64,000 nucleotides of DNA from contig JBFXAF010000004.1 in NCBI GenBank assembly GCA_050184585.1, positions 1-64,000 of the forward strand. Reading direction: 5' to 3'. This stretch comes from JBFXAF01 sp050184585 (GTDB lineage Bacteria; Pseudomonadota; Alphaproteobacteria; Rhizobiales; Rhizobiaceae). The notes under the pieces were generated by a model. That model did no database searches and was not told the DNA's origin. It saw only the letters and a list, made by a program, of their open reading frames with translations. Of the stretch, positions 26,167 to 35,965 are shown piece by piece; position 1 is the first letter of the stretch, and each line of letters begins with the position of its first letter. Made by a program: the position numbers and the translations under genes.

Positions 26167-26616
26167 TCAAGCCTTGCGTTCCCAACGGCGCTCGGACGAT
26201 TGCTGCCAGTAGGTGACCTCATGGCCGGCTTCCTTGAGTACGCGCCAGTGCGAACGCGCCGCCCCCAACTGCCCCTCGTCATGGCCGTCGAAGATCAGAA
26301 CCGTTCGCTCGTAGGTCGTCACGTCACCGGGTTCCGCGCCATCGACGAGGAAGCGCGCCTTCGCCCCGTTCATGTTCGCGGTGCCGGTCGTCAGGAGCAC
26401 CGGCTGATGCTCGGGGTGGGTGTCGCGGTCGGTTCCGTGCGCGAGGAACGAGTCTTCGCGCCAGGTCCAAAGATGCGCGTCGAGCGCATCGCGCCGCTCT
26501 TCGCTGCCGGTCTGGACGACCGCCCACCAGCCACGCTGGAGCGATTTCTCCAGCAGCGGGGGCAGGGCCTCTTCGAGCGTCGATTCGGTCAGGTGATAGA
26601 AATAGACTTCCGCCAC
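26167..26616 (-). CDS. holC: DNA polymerase III chi subunit
   Basis: A 149-residue subunit of the clamp-loader complex that links to single-strand DNA-binding protein. The N-terminal VYFYHLTESTLEEALPPLLEKSL and the HLWTWREDSFLAHG motif near residues 48-61 are typical of HolC, as is PVLLTTG. The start is GTG at 26616, one base from the pepA stop on the same strand, so holC is probably translated from the same mRNA as pepA. Length is typical. Confidence 0.92.
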   Translation of the reverse strand: MAEVYFYHLTESTLEEALPPLLEKSLQRGWWAVVQTGSEERRDALDAHLWTWREDSFLAHGTDRDTHPEHQPVLLTTGTANMNGAKARFLVDGAEPGDVTTYERTVLIFDGHDEGQLGAARSHWRVLKEAGHEVTYWQQSSERRWERKA

Positions 26617-26617
26617 C

Positions 26618-28108
26618 TCAGGTCTCGTAGTGATCGCGCACCAAGCGGTCGAGCAGTCTCACCCCGAATCCGGAACCCCAGGACTGGTTGATCTCGTTGG
26701 TCGGCGATCCCATGGCCGTGCCCGCGACATCGAGATGGGCCCAGGGCGTGTCCTTGACGAAGCGCTGGAGGAACTGAGCGGCCGTGATCGCCCCCCCGAA
26801 GCGGCCGCCGATATTCTTCATGTCGGCATTCTTGGAATCGATCATCTTGTCATATTCGGCGCCGAGCGGCATGCGCCACACCCTCTCGTGGGATGCGATG
26901 CCTGCATCGGTCAGCCGGGTCGCGAGTTCGTCGCTGTTGGAAAACAGACCGGCGTGGTGGCTGCCAAGCGCGACCATGATCGCGCCGGTGAGCGTCGCCA
27001 GGTCGACCATGAAGGCCGGCTTGAACCGGTCCTGGCAGTACCACAATGCGTCGGCGAGCACGAGGCGCCCTTCCGCGTCGGTGTTCAGGACCTCGATCGT
27101 CTGACCCGACATGGACGTGACGATGTCGCCTGGCCGCTGCGCGTTGCCGTCAACCATGTTCTCGACCAGCCCGATGATCCCAACCGCGTTGGTCTTGGCC
27201 TTGCGCGCGGCAAGCGCGTGCATCAGGCCCACCACCGCGGCGGCGCCGCCCATGTCGCCTTTCATGTCTTCCATGCCGGCGGCCGGCTTGATGGAGTTTC
27301 CGCCCGTGTCGAACACGACGCCCTTGCCGACGAAGGCGATTGGCTGGGCCTTGGCCTTGCCGCCATTCCACCTCATCACCACAAGGCGCGGTGGGCGGGA
27401 TGACCCTTGGGCAACGCCCAGCAGCGCGCCCATGCCCAGCTTGCGCATGTCGTCCTCGTCGAGCGTATCCACCGACACGCCGAGCTTCTCGAGTTCCCTG
27501 GCCCGGCCGGCGAACTCGATTGGACCGAGCAGATTCGCGGGTTCGTTGACCAGGTCGCGGGCGATGCACACGCCGTCGACGACGGGGGCGACATCCGCGA
27601 ACGCCTTCTTCGCCGCAGCCGGATCGGCGCACAGGATCGTGAACTTCTGACTCTCGGGCGCCTTGCCGTTCGTTTCATCCTTCTTGGTCTTGTACTTGTC
27701 GAACTGATAGGCGCGCAGCAGGATTCCCGCGGCGACGCCGGCGGCTTCGGTAGCCGCGACGTCGCGCCCCGGCAGTTGCAGCACGACGGAAACGTCGGAC
27801 TGCTTGCGGGCTTGGGCAGCCACGGCCCCTCCGATTTTCAGCCATGCAAATTCGTCGAGCGCCTCCGTCTTGCCCACCCCCAGCGCAACCAGGCGGTCAA
27901 GGGTGGAATCATGAGGCGCCAACAGATCGACGGCGCTGGTGAACTTGCCCGTGAACTCGGACACAGCGATCGCCCGTGCAAGCTGTCCGCGCTCGTCAAG
28001 TTCGGCGGCAAGGGGAGGCAGCGCCGGACCGTCTGCGACCAGAACGACGGCGTTGCCCTTCTTGGGAGCGGCGAGCCGGGCAAAGCCGACCGTGGGTCTT
28101 GCGTTCAT
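26618..28108 (-). CDS. pepA: Leucyl aminopeptidase (cytosol aminopeptidase, M17)
   Basis: A 496-residue zinc/manganese-dependent aminopeptidase of family M17. The C-terminal catalytic domain shows VGKGVVFDTGGNSIKPAAGMEDMKGDM (metal ligands), the signature NTDAEGRLVLADAL, and GAIMVALGSHHAGLF. The N-terminal domain of about 170 residues is regulatory or DNA-binding-like in relatives. The ATG at 28108 has AGGACGAC just upstream. It is divergent from lptF, with 279 bases between starts. E. coli PepA is also a DNA-binding factor; this role is not shown here. Confidence 0.95.
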   Translation of the reverse strand: MNARPTVGFARLAAPKKGNAVVLVADGPALPPLAAELDERGQLARAIAVSEFTGKFTSAVDLLAPHDSTLDRLVALGVGKTEALDEFAWLKIGGAVAAQARKQSDVSVVLQLPGRDVAATEAAGVAAGILLRAYQFDKYKTKKDETNGKAPESQKFTILCADPAAAKKAFADVAPVVDGVCIARDLVNEPANLLGPIEFAGRARELEKLGVSVDTLDEDDMRKLGMGALLGVAQGSSRPPRLVVMRWNGGKAKAQPIAFVGKGVVFDTGGNSIKPAAGMEDMKGDMGGAAAVVGLMHALAARKAKTNAVGIIGLVENMVDGNAQRPGDIVTSMSGQTIEVLNTDAEGRLVLADALWYCQDRFKPAFMVDLATLTGAIMVALGSHHAGLFSNSDELATRLTDAGIASHERVWRMPLGAEYDKMIDSKNADMKNIGGRFGGAITAAQFLQRFVKDTPWAHLDVAGTAMGSPTNEINQSWGSGFGVRLLDRLVRDHYET

Positions 28109-28387
28109 TGTCGTCCTGTCTTCAAAGTTGCGGGCGCGACATTTGGCAGTTTTGCCGCGCTTGGCAAGGCAAGACGTCGGCGCAGCCGGAAACGCATGCG
28201 CCCGACACGCCTCGTAACGTTTCGTTTACCCTGCCGCTTGTCCGTTCCTTAGCCCAATTCGACGATCATCCTCGGGTGAAGCGCGCCCGCCGCGAGCCAG
28301 TCGTCGGTTGAACTGGGCGAACCACAAGGCTACAGCAGGGCGCGCGGTTCGCCTAAACCCGTGCGATCTCTTGGATTTCTCAACAGA

Positions 28388-29584
28388 ATGACACTCTTGG
28401 AACGCTACATCCTGCGCCGCGCGTTCCTGGTTTTCGCCGGTACGCTCGCGATCACGATGGCAATCGTGTGGACAACGCAGGCCCTGGGGCGCATCAACCT
28501 CGTGACCGATAGCGGGCAGTCGATCGGCACCTTCCTCGCGCTCGCAACACTGATTCTCCCCTCCACCGTTCCGGAAGTGGTCCCCTTCGCGGTGCTGATT
28601 GCCGCCGTGCACACGCTTGCGACGATGAACACCGATTCAGAACTGATCGTCATTCATGCCGCGGGCAGCAGCCGATCCACGACGATCAAGCCGGTCCTGA
28701 TCCTGGCCATCGGCGCGGCCATCGGCACGCTGGTCGTGCAGAACTTCGTCGACCCGCTGGCCCGCCGCGAACTGAAGGCCGGAATCGCCGCGGCGCGGGC
28801 CGACCTGCTCTCCTCGGTCGTGCAGGAGGGTGTATTCCGCAAGATCGAGGAAGGACTGTTCGTGCAGGTCGGCGAGCGCCTTTCCGGCGGGCAGCTCGGC
28901 AGCGTGTTCATCGTCGATTCGCGTCAGCCAAAGACCGAACTGGTCTATTACGCGAAGGAAGCCCTGGTGACGGGCGCCACCGGCCGCAACCTGCTCCTGA
29001 TGAACCAGGGCGAACTGCACAGGAAGACCGGCGACGGCGACGTGTCGATCATTCGTTTCGACGCCTACGCCTTCGATCTGGGCGCCTTCGCGCCAAACGT
29101 GCCCGGAGGACAGCTGCCGCCGGACGAAAGGATCCTCTTCGACCTGTTCAATCCGGGGGCCGAGGACCTTCACTACCAGGACGATCCCCTCGGATTCCGC
29201 GCCAGGCTGCACAAGAGGCTGACCGAATGGCTCTATCCGCTCGCCTTCGCCCTGATCGCACTCGCCGTCGCCGCTGATCCGAAATCGCACCGCGAGGCGC
29301 GAATCCACCCGCTTTTCACCGCTATGGCGCTCGCGCTGGCGGTGCGATGGTCCGGCTTCTTCTCCGCTGGCGAGGCGCGCACCTCTTCGGACTTCATTCC
29401 GGCCATGTATGCCGTGCCGGTCCTCGCCTCGGCGGTCTGCATCTACTTCATCGTCAGCCACCGGGTCCTCGAACTCCCGGTTGCGCTGGCCGACCGGCTC
29501 GTCGGCGCCGCGCGTTTCACCCTCAGCACCGTGTTGCGTCCGTTCGGCAGGCGTGCCGTCCAGGGTTCCGGAAGATCCATCTGA
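28388..29584 (+). CDS. lptF: LPS export ABC transporter permease LptF
   Basis: A 398-residue inner-membrane permease of the LPS-extracting LptB2FG complex. TLLERYILRRAFLVFAGTLAI at the N-terminus is typical of LptF. Six membrane segments are visible (three at about 15-125, three after a large periplasmic beta-jellyroll domain). The ATG at 28388 is preferred over 28361 because it starts directly at the conserved TLLERY. lptG starts 1 base after its stop. The lptB ATPase is not in this window. Confidence 0.92.
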   Translation: MTLLERYILRRAFLVFAGTLAITMAIVWTTQALGRINLVTDSGQSIGTFLALATLILPSTVPEVVPFAVLIAAVHTLATMNTDSELIVIHAAGSSRSTTIKPVLILAIGAAIGTLVVQNFVDPLARRELKAGIAAARADLLSSVVQEGVFRKIEEGLFVQVGERLSGGQLGSVFIVDSRQPKTELVYYAKEALVTGATGRNLLLMNQGELHRKTGDGDVSIIRFDAYAFDLGAFAPNVPGGQLPPDERILFDLFNPGAEDLHYQDDPLGFRARLHKRLTEWLYPLAFALIALAVAADPKSHREARIHPLFTAMALALAVRWSGFFSAGEARTSSDFIPAMYAVPVLASAVCIYFIVSHRVLELPVALADRLVGAARFTLSTVLRPFGRRAVQGSGRSI

Positions 29585-29585
29585 C

Positions 29586-30671
29586 ATGGGATGGACCTTG
29601 AGCCGCTACTTCTTCTTCAGGCACCTCACGGTGACGACCTGGTTCTTCGTCGGCGTCGCGGCGCTGGTCTTCATCATCGACCTCACCGAACTGTCCCGAC
29701 GCATGTCCGAGGTGCCTGAGTTCGGCACTGCAATCGCTGTCAGCATATCGGCGATGCGGCTGCCGATGATCATGCTCCAGACGATCCCATTCATCGCCCT
29801 CTTCGCGGGCATGGCGACCCTGATAACGCTCAACCGCAAGTACGAACTGGTGGTGGCGCGCTCCGCCGGCGTGTCGGCATGGCAGTTCCTTAGGCCGATC
29901 GCCTTCGGTGCTCTGGTGTTCGGCCTGGTTTCCGTCGTCATAATCAATCCCCTGGCGGCCTATGGATTCTCCCGCGCCGAAACGCTGGAGGCGACACTTC
30001 TGTCGAAGGAACTGAGGACAGTTTCGGCGTTCCGGACGCCGTGGCTGCGGCAACGCTATGATGACACCGACACGGTGATCGGCGCCTACGAGGTCACGGC
30101 GGGTGGCCAGACCTTGATCAACGCCGTGTTCCTGCAGATCGACTCGAACGGCGACATCACCCAGAGATTCGACGCGTCGCGGGCCTACCTTCGCGAAGGC
30201 CATTGGGAGTTGGTCGACGTTCGGCGCTACCGACCGGGCACTGTTCCGGAACCGATGGCGTCGGTGACGGTTCCCACCCACCTCAGACCGGAAATCGTCC
30301 AGGAGCGGCTGGCGCGACCGGAGACGATCCCGTTCTTCGAACTGCCTGAAAAGATTGAAATCGCAAAATCGTTCGGCCTCAAGGCGAACGGTTTCGCGAT
30401 GCAGCTTCATACGCTGGTGGCGCTGCCGTTCTTGCTGGTTGCAATGACCCTCATCGCCGCCACGGTGTCGATCCGATTTACGCGAACCGGCCAGTCCGGC
30501 GCGCTCGTTTTTGGTGGCGTCGCGGCCGGCTTTCTGCTCTATGTCATCTCGGTTTTGGTGAAGGCGTTCGGGAGCGCGGGACTGGTGCCACCGGTGATAG
30601 CTGCGTGGGTGCCGGTCTTTTTGGCGGGCGTGATCGGGGTTACGATCCTTCTCCACAGGGAGGATGGTTAG
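29586..30671 (+). CDS. lptG: LPS export ABC transporter permease LptG
   Basis: A 361-residue partner permease of LptF. TLSRYFFFRHLTVTTWFFVG starts the first membrane segment, followed by LTELSRRMSEVP, a periplasmic domain of about 150 residues, and three C-terminal segments. It starts 1 base after lptF stops and its TAG shares its last base with the lptD GTG, so the three genes are one operon. Function: moves LPS from the inner membrane to the Lpt bridge using LptB. Confidence 0.92.
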   Translation: MGWTLSRYFFFRHLTVTTWFFVGVAALVFIIDLTELSRRMSEVPEFGTAIAVSISAMRLPMIMLQTIPFIALFAGMATLITLNRKYELVVARSAGVSAWQFLRPIAFGALVFGLVSVVIINPLAAYGFSRAETLEATLLSKELRTVSAFRTPWLRQRYDDTDTVIGAYEVTAGGQTLINAVFLQIDSNGDITQRFDASRAYLREGHWELVDVRRYRPGTVPEPMASVTVPTHLRPEIVQERLARPETIPFFELPEKIEIAKSFGLKANGFAMQLHTLVALPFLLVAMTLIAATVSIRFTRTGQSGALVFGGVAAGFLLYVISVLVKAFGSAGLVPPVIAAWVPVFLAGVIGVTILLHREDG

Positions 30672-33058
30672 TGCCGGCAAGGCAGGCTGTCTGTCGCGGG
30701 TCGGGTCTCGGCGTGCGCCTTCTTGGCGCCTGCGCGGGCGTTTTCGTGCTTGTGGCGACCGTCCTTCCTTCCTCGCCGGCGCTGTCCCAGGACATACTCG
30801 CGGCACAGGACGTGCCGAGCGATTCCGAGATGCTCCTGGAAGCCGATACGCTCGTCTACGACTACGACAACAACACGGTGATCGCGGTCGGCGGCGTACG
30901 AATCGACTACGCGGGAAATCGCCTGGTCGCCCAGCGCGTCACCTACTACCGCGACACCGGCCGGCTCGTCGCATCCGGCAACGTGCAGATGATCGATGTC
31001 GACGGTACGATCATCTACTCCGACGAGGTCGACATCACCGACGACTTCGCGAACGGATTCGTCAATGCGTTGCGGGTCGAGACCGTCGACAAGACCTACT
31101 TCGCGGCCGAGAGCGGCGAACGCAAGGATGGGCTCGTCACGACTTTCAACAATGGCGTCTATACCGCCTGCGAGCCCTGCGAGGAAAAGCCCGACAAGGC
31201 GCCGATCTGGCGAGTGAAGGCCAGAAAGATCATCTGGGACAGCAAGGCGAAGACGGTACGTTTCGAGCGGTCGCGCTTCGAGATGTTTGGTTTCCCGATC
31301 GCCTACCTGCCGTTCTTCGAAGTGGCCGACCCTACCGTCAAGCGGAAGACGGGCTTCCTGATGCCAGGCATTTCCTTCGGCAGCGAACTTGGCATGGGCG
31401 GCACGATCCCCTTCTACATCGCGCTGGCGCCGACCTACGACCTCACGCTCTACAGCAGCTACTTCGCCAATCAGGGCTTCCTCGGACAGGCTGAGTGGCG
31501 GCAGCGCTTCAATTCGGGTGAGTATTCGATCCGCATCGCGGGAATCAGGCAGAACGATCCATCGGACTTCACGTTCGGCGGCGTCAACGCGGGAACGCTG
31601 GCGGATCCGAACCGCCTGCGCGGAATGGTTGGCAGCAAGGGACGCTTCCGGATCAATCCGCGCTGGACCTTCGGCTGGGACATCATGGCCCAGACCGACA
31701 AGAATTTCGCCTATACCTACAAGGTCGGCGGCTACAGCGACTACGTCCACAGGTCGCAGATTTTCCTGACCGGACTGAACGGCCGCAACTACTTCGATCT
31801 GCACGCCTACAGGTTCCAGGTGCAGGAAGACCTGCCTGGCGGCCATGCATCGGCGCGTAACGAGCTTCAGCCAGTGGTGCTGCCGACCGTCGACTATGCC
31901 CGCATCGCGGACAACCCCGTCGCCGGCGGCGAGCTCAGCATCAAGGTCAACGCGCAAAACCTCCGCCGGGAAACCATCGACGCTTCTCTCGCAACCCCCG
32001 TGGTGCGCGGCATTTCAGGCTCGACCGGACGCCTCACGGCCGAAGCCGAATGGAAGAAGTCGGTGATCACCGATGGCGGGCTGGTGGTCACTCCAATGCT
32101 CCACGTCCGCGGCGATGCCATCTATGCGAGCCTAGACCCGGCCTCGGTGACGGCAATCAACCAAATGGCGACCTCGCGCGGCGTGCTCGCCGACCTGCGG
32201 TCGACCTACAGCCGCTTCATGGCAACCGCCGGGCTCGAACTGCGATGGCCGGTCCTCTTCTCGATGACGGGGTCCTCCCATGTCGTCGAACCCATCACCC
32301 AGGTGTTCGCTCGACCGAGCGAAGCGTTTGCGGGCCGGCTGGGGGTCCCCAACGAGGATGCGCAGAGCTTCGTGTTCGACGCCACGACACTCTTTGAACG
32401 CGACAAGTTCTCGGGCTACGACCGGGTCGAAGGCGGGACCCGTGTCAATGTCGGGCTTCGCTACACGGGTACGTTCCTGAACGGCTGGACCGCCAACGCC
32501 ATCGTGGGGCAGTCGTACCACATTGGCGGGAACAACTCGTTCGCGTCGCCAGATCTGGTCAATGCCGGCGCGTTTTCCGGGCTGGAGACTCCCAAGTCCG
32601 ACTATGTGGCGCTCGTGGGCTTCTCTGCCCCGAGAGGGTTCTCCGCCTCGGTCTCCGGGCGTTTCGACGAGCAGACCGGCCAGGTCCGGCGCGCGGAGGC
32701 CAAGGCGGGCACGACGATCCGCAATGTCAGCCTGACGGGGAACTACGCGTTTATCCAGGCACAGCCGCTCTACGGGTTCGCCAACGACCGTCACGAGGCG
32801 ACGATTGGCGCAAGCGCGCGTCTCCATGAGAACTGGAGAGTGTTTGGGTCCGCGACATACGATTTCCAGTCGGGCGTGGTCATCAACGACTCGATCGGTT
32901 TCGCCTATGACGACGAATGCTTCTCCTATTCGATGACGTTCGCGGAAAGCCGCAATCGCCTCACCAGGGAGGTTGACCAGACCGTGGGCTTCACGCTGTC
33001 CTTCCGCACGATCGGCGACTTCGGGACGAGTTCGTTGGGCGGAAGCGCGTTCCAGTAG
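30671..33058 (+). CDS. lptD: LPS-assembly protein LptD
   Basis: A 795-residue outer-membrane beta-barrel that with LptE inserts LPS in the outer leaflet. A signal peptide (residues 1-39, ending SSPALS) is followed by the OstA jelly-roll domain (EADTLVYDYDNNTVIAVGGV and similar) and a long beta-barrel. CEPCEEKPDKAPIW (about residues 162-175) and the C-terminal DDECFSYSMTFAESR carry the Cys residues used for disulfides in LptD. The start is GTG at 30671, sharing one base with the lptG stop; the in-frame extension upstream only runs back into lptG. It is followed by a SurA-type chaperone, needed for LptD assembly. Confidence 0.93.
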   Translation: MPARQAVCRGSGLGVRLLGACAGVFVLVATVLPSSPALSQDILAAQDVPSDSEMLLEADTLVYDYDNNTVIAVGGVRIDYAGNRLVAQRVTYYRDTGRLVASGNVQMIDVDGTIIYSDEVDITDDFANGFVNALRVETVDKTYFAAESGERKDGLVTTFNNGVYTACEPCEEKPDKAPIWRVKARKIIWDSKAKTVRFERSRFEMFGFPIAYLPFFEVADPTVKRKTGFLMPGISFGSELGMGGTIPFYIALAPTYDLTLYSSYFANQGFLGQAEWRQRFNSGEYSIRIAGIRQNDPSDFTFGGVNAGTLADPNRLRGMVGSKGRFRINPRWTFGWDIMAQTDKNFAYTYKVGGYSDYVHRSQIFLTGLNGRNYFDLHAYRFQVQEDLPGGHASARNELQPVVLPTVDYARIADNPVAGGELSIKVNAQNLRRETIDASLATPVVRGISGSTGRLTAEAEWKKSVITDGGLVVTPMLHVRGDAIYASLDPASVTAINQMATSRGVLADLRSTYSRFMATAGLELRWPVLFSMTGSSHVVEPITQVFARPSEAFAGRLGVPNEDAQSFVFDATTLFERDKFSGYDRVEGGTRVNVGLRYTGTFLNGWTANAIVGQSYHIGGNNSFASPDLVNAGAFSGLETPKSDYVALVGFSAPRGFSASVSGRFDEQTGQVRRAEAKAGTTIRNVSLTGNYAFIQAQPLYGFANDRHEATIGASARLHENWRVFGSATYDFQSGVVINDSIGFAYDDECFSYSMTFAESRNRLTREVDQTVGFTLSFRTIGDFGTSSLGGSAFQ

Positions 33059-33139
33059 GTCGGGTTGTCACTGTTTCGCCGCATAGCCCGGCCAAGGAGG
33101 TCGTTCAGCCGACCTGTGCCATTTTCGGGGACCGTAGCG

Positions 33140-34075
33140 ATGACGCTATTCAGCCAACGTCCGTTCCGAGCCGCTTTCGGCCTGTTGGCGGTACTTTTGA
33201 CCCTGGCAATGCCACTGAGCGTCGGCAGCGCGAGCGCCAGCGAAATCCGCTACGTGGTCAACGACATCCCGGTCACGTCATACGACATCCAGCGGCGCGC
33301 GGCATTCATGCGCCTGCAACAGCGCAAGGGCGGTGCGGGCGTCGCCGAACAGGAGATGATCGATCAGGCGCTGCGGATGGCCGAGGTCAAGCGTCTCGGA
33401 ATCAAGCTGAGCGACCAGCAGATCGACGACGCCTATACCCGTTTCGCCCAGTCGAACAAGATTCCCGTCAAGCAGATGGACCAGATCCTGGCGCAGACCG
33501 GGGTCACGAAAGCTCACTTCAAGGACTACATTCGCGCCCAGATGGCATGGAACACCGCGCTCGGCGGCCGCTTCCGCCAGTCCGGCGGCCTGTCGGAACA
33601 GGACGTCGTGCGACGGATGCTCGAACAGGGCGGCCCCAAACCGTCGGCGACCGAGTACATGCTTCAGCAGGTTATCTTCGTCGTCCCGGCAGCGGAGAGG
33701 AAGGCGACCCTCGCCAAACGCAAGCGAGAGGCCGAGGCGATGCGGCAGCGTTTCTCGGGCTGCAAGCAGACCCGGGAGTTCGTGAAGGGATTGATCGACG
33801 TCACCGTCCGCGACCTTGGCCGTGTGCTGGCGCCGGAGCTTCCCACGGACTGGGCCGATCTGATCAAGTCAACGCAGCCCGGAGGGACGACGAAAGTTCG
33901 CGAAACCGAACGCGGGATCGAATTCATCGGCGTATGCAGTTCACGCGAAGTCTCTGACGACCGCGTCGCGCAAATGGTGTTCCAGGGCGAAGTCGCGCAA
34001 GGCGAAGAAGGCAAGGAAATCGACGCCAAATACATGGACGAACTGCGCAAGAAGGCGCGCATCGTCAAACGCTGA
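33140..34075 (+). CDS. surA: SurA-like periplasmic chaperone/peptidyl-prolyl isomerase
   Basis: A 311-residue exported protein. Residues 1-33 are a signal peptide (LLAVLLTLAMPLSVGSASAS). The SurA N-terminal chaperone domain follows (IRYVVNDIPVTSYDIQRRAAF... and QMDQILAQTGVTKAHFKDYI), then a single parvulin-like region (SATEYMLQQVIFVVP and RGIEFIGVCSSREV). E. coli SurA has two parvulin repeats, so this is the shorter alphaproteobacterial type. The ATG at 33140 is preferred over an upstream in-frame TTG at 33065 because it gives a normal signal peptide. Position behind lptD fits its known client, LptD. Confidence 0.88.
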   Translation: MTLFSQRPFRAAFGLLAVLLTLAMPLSVGSASASEIRYVVNDIPVTSYDIQRRAAFMRLQQRKGGAGVAEQEMIDQALRMAEVKRLGIKLSDQQIDDAYTRFAQSNKIPVKQMDQILAQTGVTKAHFKDYIRAQMAWNTALGGRFRQSGGLSEQDVVRRMLEQGGPKPSATEYMLQQVIFVVPAAERKATLAKRKREAEAMRQRFSGCKQTREFVKGLIDVTVRDLGRVLAPELPTDWADLIKSTQPGGTTKVRETERGIEFIGVCSSREVSDDRVAQMVFQGEVAQGEEGKEIDAKYMDELRKKARIVKR

Positions 34076-34083
34076 GGCAGCGC

Positions 34084-34932
34084 TTGGCCACCAGCTTGGA
34101 CGGCCTGCCCCCGCTGCGCGACGTCATCCAGCGCCATGGACTGATGGCGCGCAGGGCGCTCGGCCAGAACTTCCTGCTCGACCTGAACCTCACTGGCAAG
34201 ATCGCGCGCGCCGCCGGCAATCTTCATGACGTCGCCGTCATCGAAGTCGGTCCCGGTCCAGGCGGACTGACGCGGGCTCTTCTCGCGGCAGGCGCTGCAA
34301 GGGTCGTCGCGGTCGAACGCGACACGCGCTGCATTCCTGCGCTTCAGGAGATCGCGGACCACTATCCCGGCCGCCTCCAGGTGCTCGAAGGCGACGCATT
34401 GTCGACCGATTTCGCATCGCTTGCCCATGGACCGGTCATGATCGTCGCCAACCTGCCCTACAACATTGGCACGGAACTGCTGGTCCGCTGGCTGACTGGA
34501 CCCGTCTGGCCGCCGTTCTGGACGTCGCTGACGCTCATGTTCCAGCGCGAGGTCGCCGAACGCATCGTCGCAGAGCCGGGCGATGACGCGTATGGCCGGC
34601 TCGCGGTCCTGGCAGGTTGGCGCGCCCGGTCCCGCATTGTTTTCGACGTTCCCCGGCAGGCCTTCACCCCCGCGCCCAAGGTGACGTCATCGGTGGTCCA
34701 CATGACGCCACGTCTCGCACCTCCTCCGGCGGACCAGCGCGTGTTGTCACGGGTGACCGAAGCCGCCTTCGGCCAGCGCCGCAAGATGCTGAGGCAAAGC
34801 CTCAAGGCGCTGGGCGGCGAGGCACTCCTGGCCCAGGTGGGTATCGATGGCACCCGCCGCGCGGAGACGCTGGACGTCGCCCAGTTCGTCGCCTTGGCGA
34901 ACGCGGTGGAGAAACGCGACGACCATGTTTGA
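34084..34932 (+). CDS. rsmA: 16S rRNA (adenine(1518)-N(6)/adenine(1519)-N(6))-dimethyltransferase
   Basis: A 282-residue rRNA dimethyltransferase (KsgA). RRALGQNFLLDLNLTGKIAR at about residues 23-42, VIEVGPGPGGLTRALL (SAM site), VVAVERDTRCIPAL and the catalytic IVANLPYNIGTELL (NLPY, about 122-135) are all present. The start is TTG at 34084, 8 bases after surA. In many Proteobacteria pdxA sits between surA and this gene; it is absent here. Its end overlaps the VOC gene by 8 bases. Confidence 0.95.
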   Translation: MATSLDGLPPLRDVIQRHGLMARRALGQNFLLDLNLTGKIARAAGNLHDVAVIEVGPGPGGLTRALLAAGAARVVAVERDTRCIPALQEIADHYPGRLQVLEGDALSTDFASLAHGPVMIVANLPYNIGTELLVRWLTGPVWPPFWTSLTLMFQREVAERIVAEPGDDAYGRLAVLAGWRARSRIVFDVPRQAFTPAPKVTSSVVHMTPRLAPPPADQRVLSRVTEAAFGQRRKMLRQSLKALGGEALLAQVGIDGTRRAETLDVAQFVALANAVEKRDDHV

Positions 34933-35302
34933 CCACATCCAGATCAAGGTCGCGGACATCCATGGCAGCCGCGCCTTCTATGACGCGGTGATTGGCGCTC
35001 TGGGCTATCCCGTCGTCTTCGAGATAGAAGGCGTGGTGATCGGCTACGGCACGGGCACGCATGACATGTTCGAAATCCGCCAGGCCGCACCGGGGGCCCC
35101 GCTGTCGGGCGCCGTGCACATCGCGTTCACGGCGCCGAGCCGAGCCGCCGTCGACCGTTTCCACGCGGTGGCCCTCGCCCGCGGAGCGACCGACAACGGC
35201 GCGCCGGGCCTGCGACCCGAATATGAAGAGGATTACTACGCGGCCTTTGTCATCGACCCGAACGGCCACAATCTGGAAGCCGTCTGCGGCGAAGCGCCCT
35301 GA
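34925..35302 (+). CDS. VOC family protein (glyoxalase/bleomycin resistance superfamily)
   Basis: A 125-residue vicinal-oxygen-chelate protein. MFDHIQIKVADIHGSRAFYDAVI begins the first beta-alpha-beta-beta-beta module and YAAFVIDPNGHNLEAVC the second, with His near 4 and Glu near 119 as plausible metal ligands. No substrate can be assigned. The ATG at 34925 overlaps the rsmA stop by 8 bases, so it is co-translated. It converges with gmk, 3 bases apart. Confidence 0.85.
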   Translation: MFDHIQIKVADIHGSRAFYDAVIGALGYPVVFEIEGVVIGYGTGTHDMFEIRQAAPGAPLSGAVHIAFTAPSRAAVDRFHAVALARGATDNGAPGLRPEYEEDYYAAFVIDPNGHNLEAVCGEAP

Positions 35303-35305
35303 CGG

Positions 35306-35962
35306 CTACGCGGTCTTCTCGTCGAGCAGGCGGGATACGAAGTCGAACAACCCCGGCCTGCGGTCGCGCCGCAGCCGCTCGGCCGCGACGATGGCCCTGA
35401 CCTCGCCATAGGCACGGTCAAGGTCGTCGTTGATCACGACGAAATCGTATTCCCGCCAGTGCTCCATCTCGACCCTCGCGTTCTGGAGCCTGCGCGCGAT
35501 CGCCTCGTGACTGTCCTCCGCCCGCCTTGTCAGCCGCGCCCTGAGCTCGGTCATCGACGGCGGCAAAATGAAGATCGATACGATGTCGGCGGGCATCTTC
35601 TCCTTGAGCTGCACGGCTCCCTGCCAATCGATGTCGAAGAGCATGTCGCGACCTTCCGCCATGGCCGCCTCGGCCGGCTCGCGCGGCGTACCATAGCAGT
35701 TGCCGTGGACCTCCGCCCATTCCAGAAGCGCGTCGGTGTCACGCAGTCTCTCGAAATCGCGCATGGAGACGAAGCGATAGTGCACGCCGTCGATCTCGCT
35801 GCCGCGCCGCGCGCGCGTCGTCACGCTCACCGAAAGCTGAAGCGCCGGGTCGTTCTCCAGCAAGGTGCGGGCGATCGTCGACTTGCCCGCGCCCGACGGC
35901 GATGACAGCACGAGCATCAGCCCGCGCCGCCTGATCGCGGTTGAAGGAAGCGGTTTCGGCAT
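35306..35962 (-). CDS. gmk: Guanylate kinase
   Basis: A 218-residue kinase that phosphorylates GMP to GDP. VLSSPSGAGKSTIARTLL (about residues 18-35) is the P-loop, SVSVTTRARRGSEIDGVHYRF the GMP-binding region with the Arg residues, and LFDIDWQGAVQLK the Walker B-like region. Length is typical. It follows yicC by 3 bases, the common rhizobial order yicC-gmk. Confidence 0.96.
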   Translation of the reverse strand: MPKPLPSTAIRRRGLMLVLSSPSGAGKSTIARTLLENDPALQLSVSVTTRARRGSEIDGVHYRFVSMRDFERLRDTDALLEWAEVHGNCYGTPREPAEAAMAEGRDMLFDIDWQGAVQLKEKMPADIVSIFILPPSMTELRARLTRRAEDSHEAIARRLQNARVEMEHWREYDFVVINDDLDRAYGEVRAIVAAERLRRDRRPGLFDFVSRLLDEKTA

Positions 35963-35965
35963 CGG

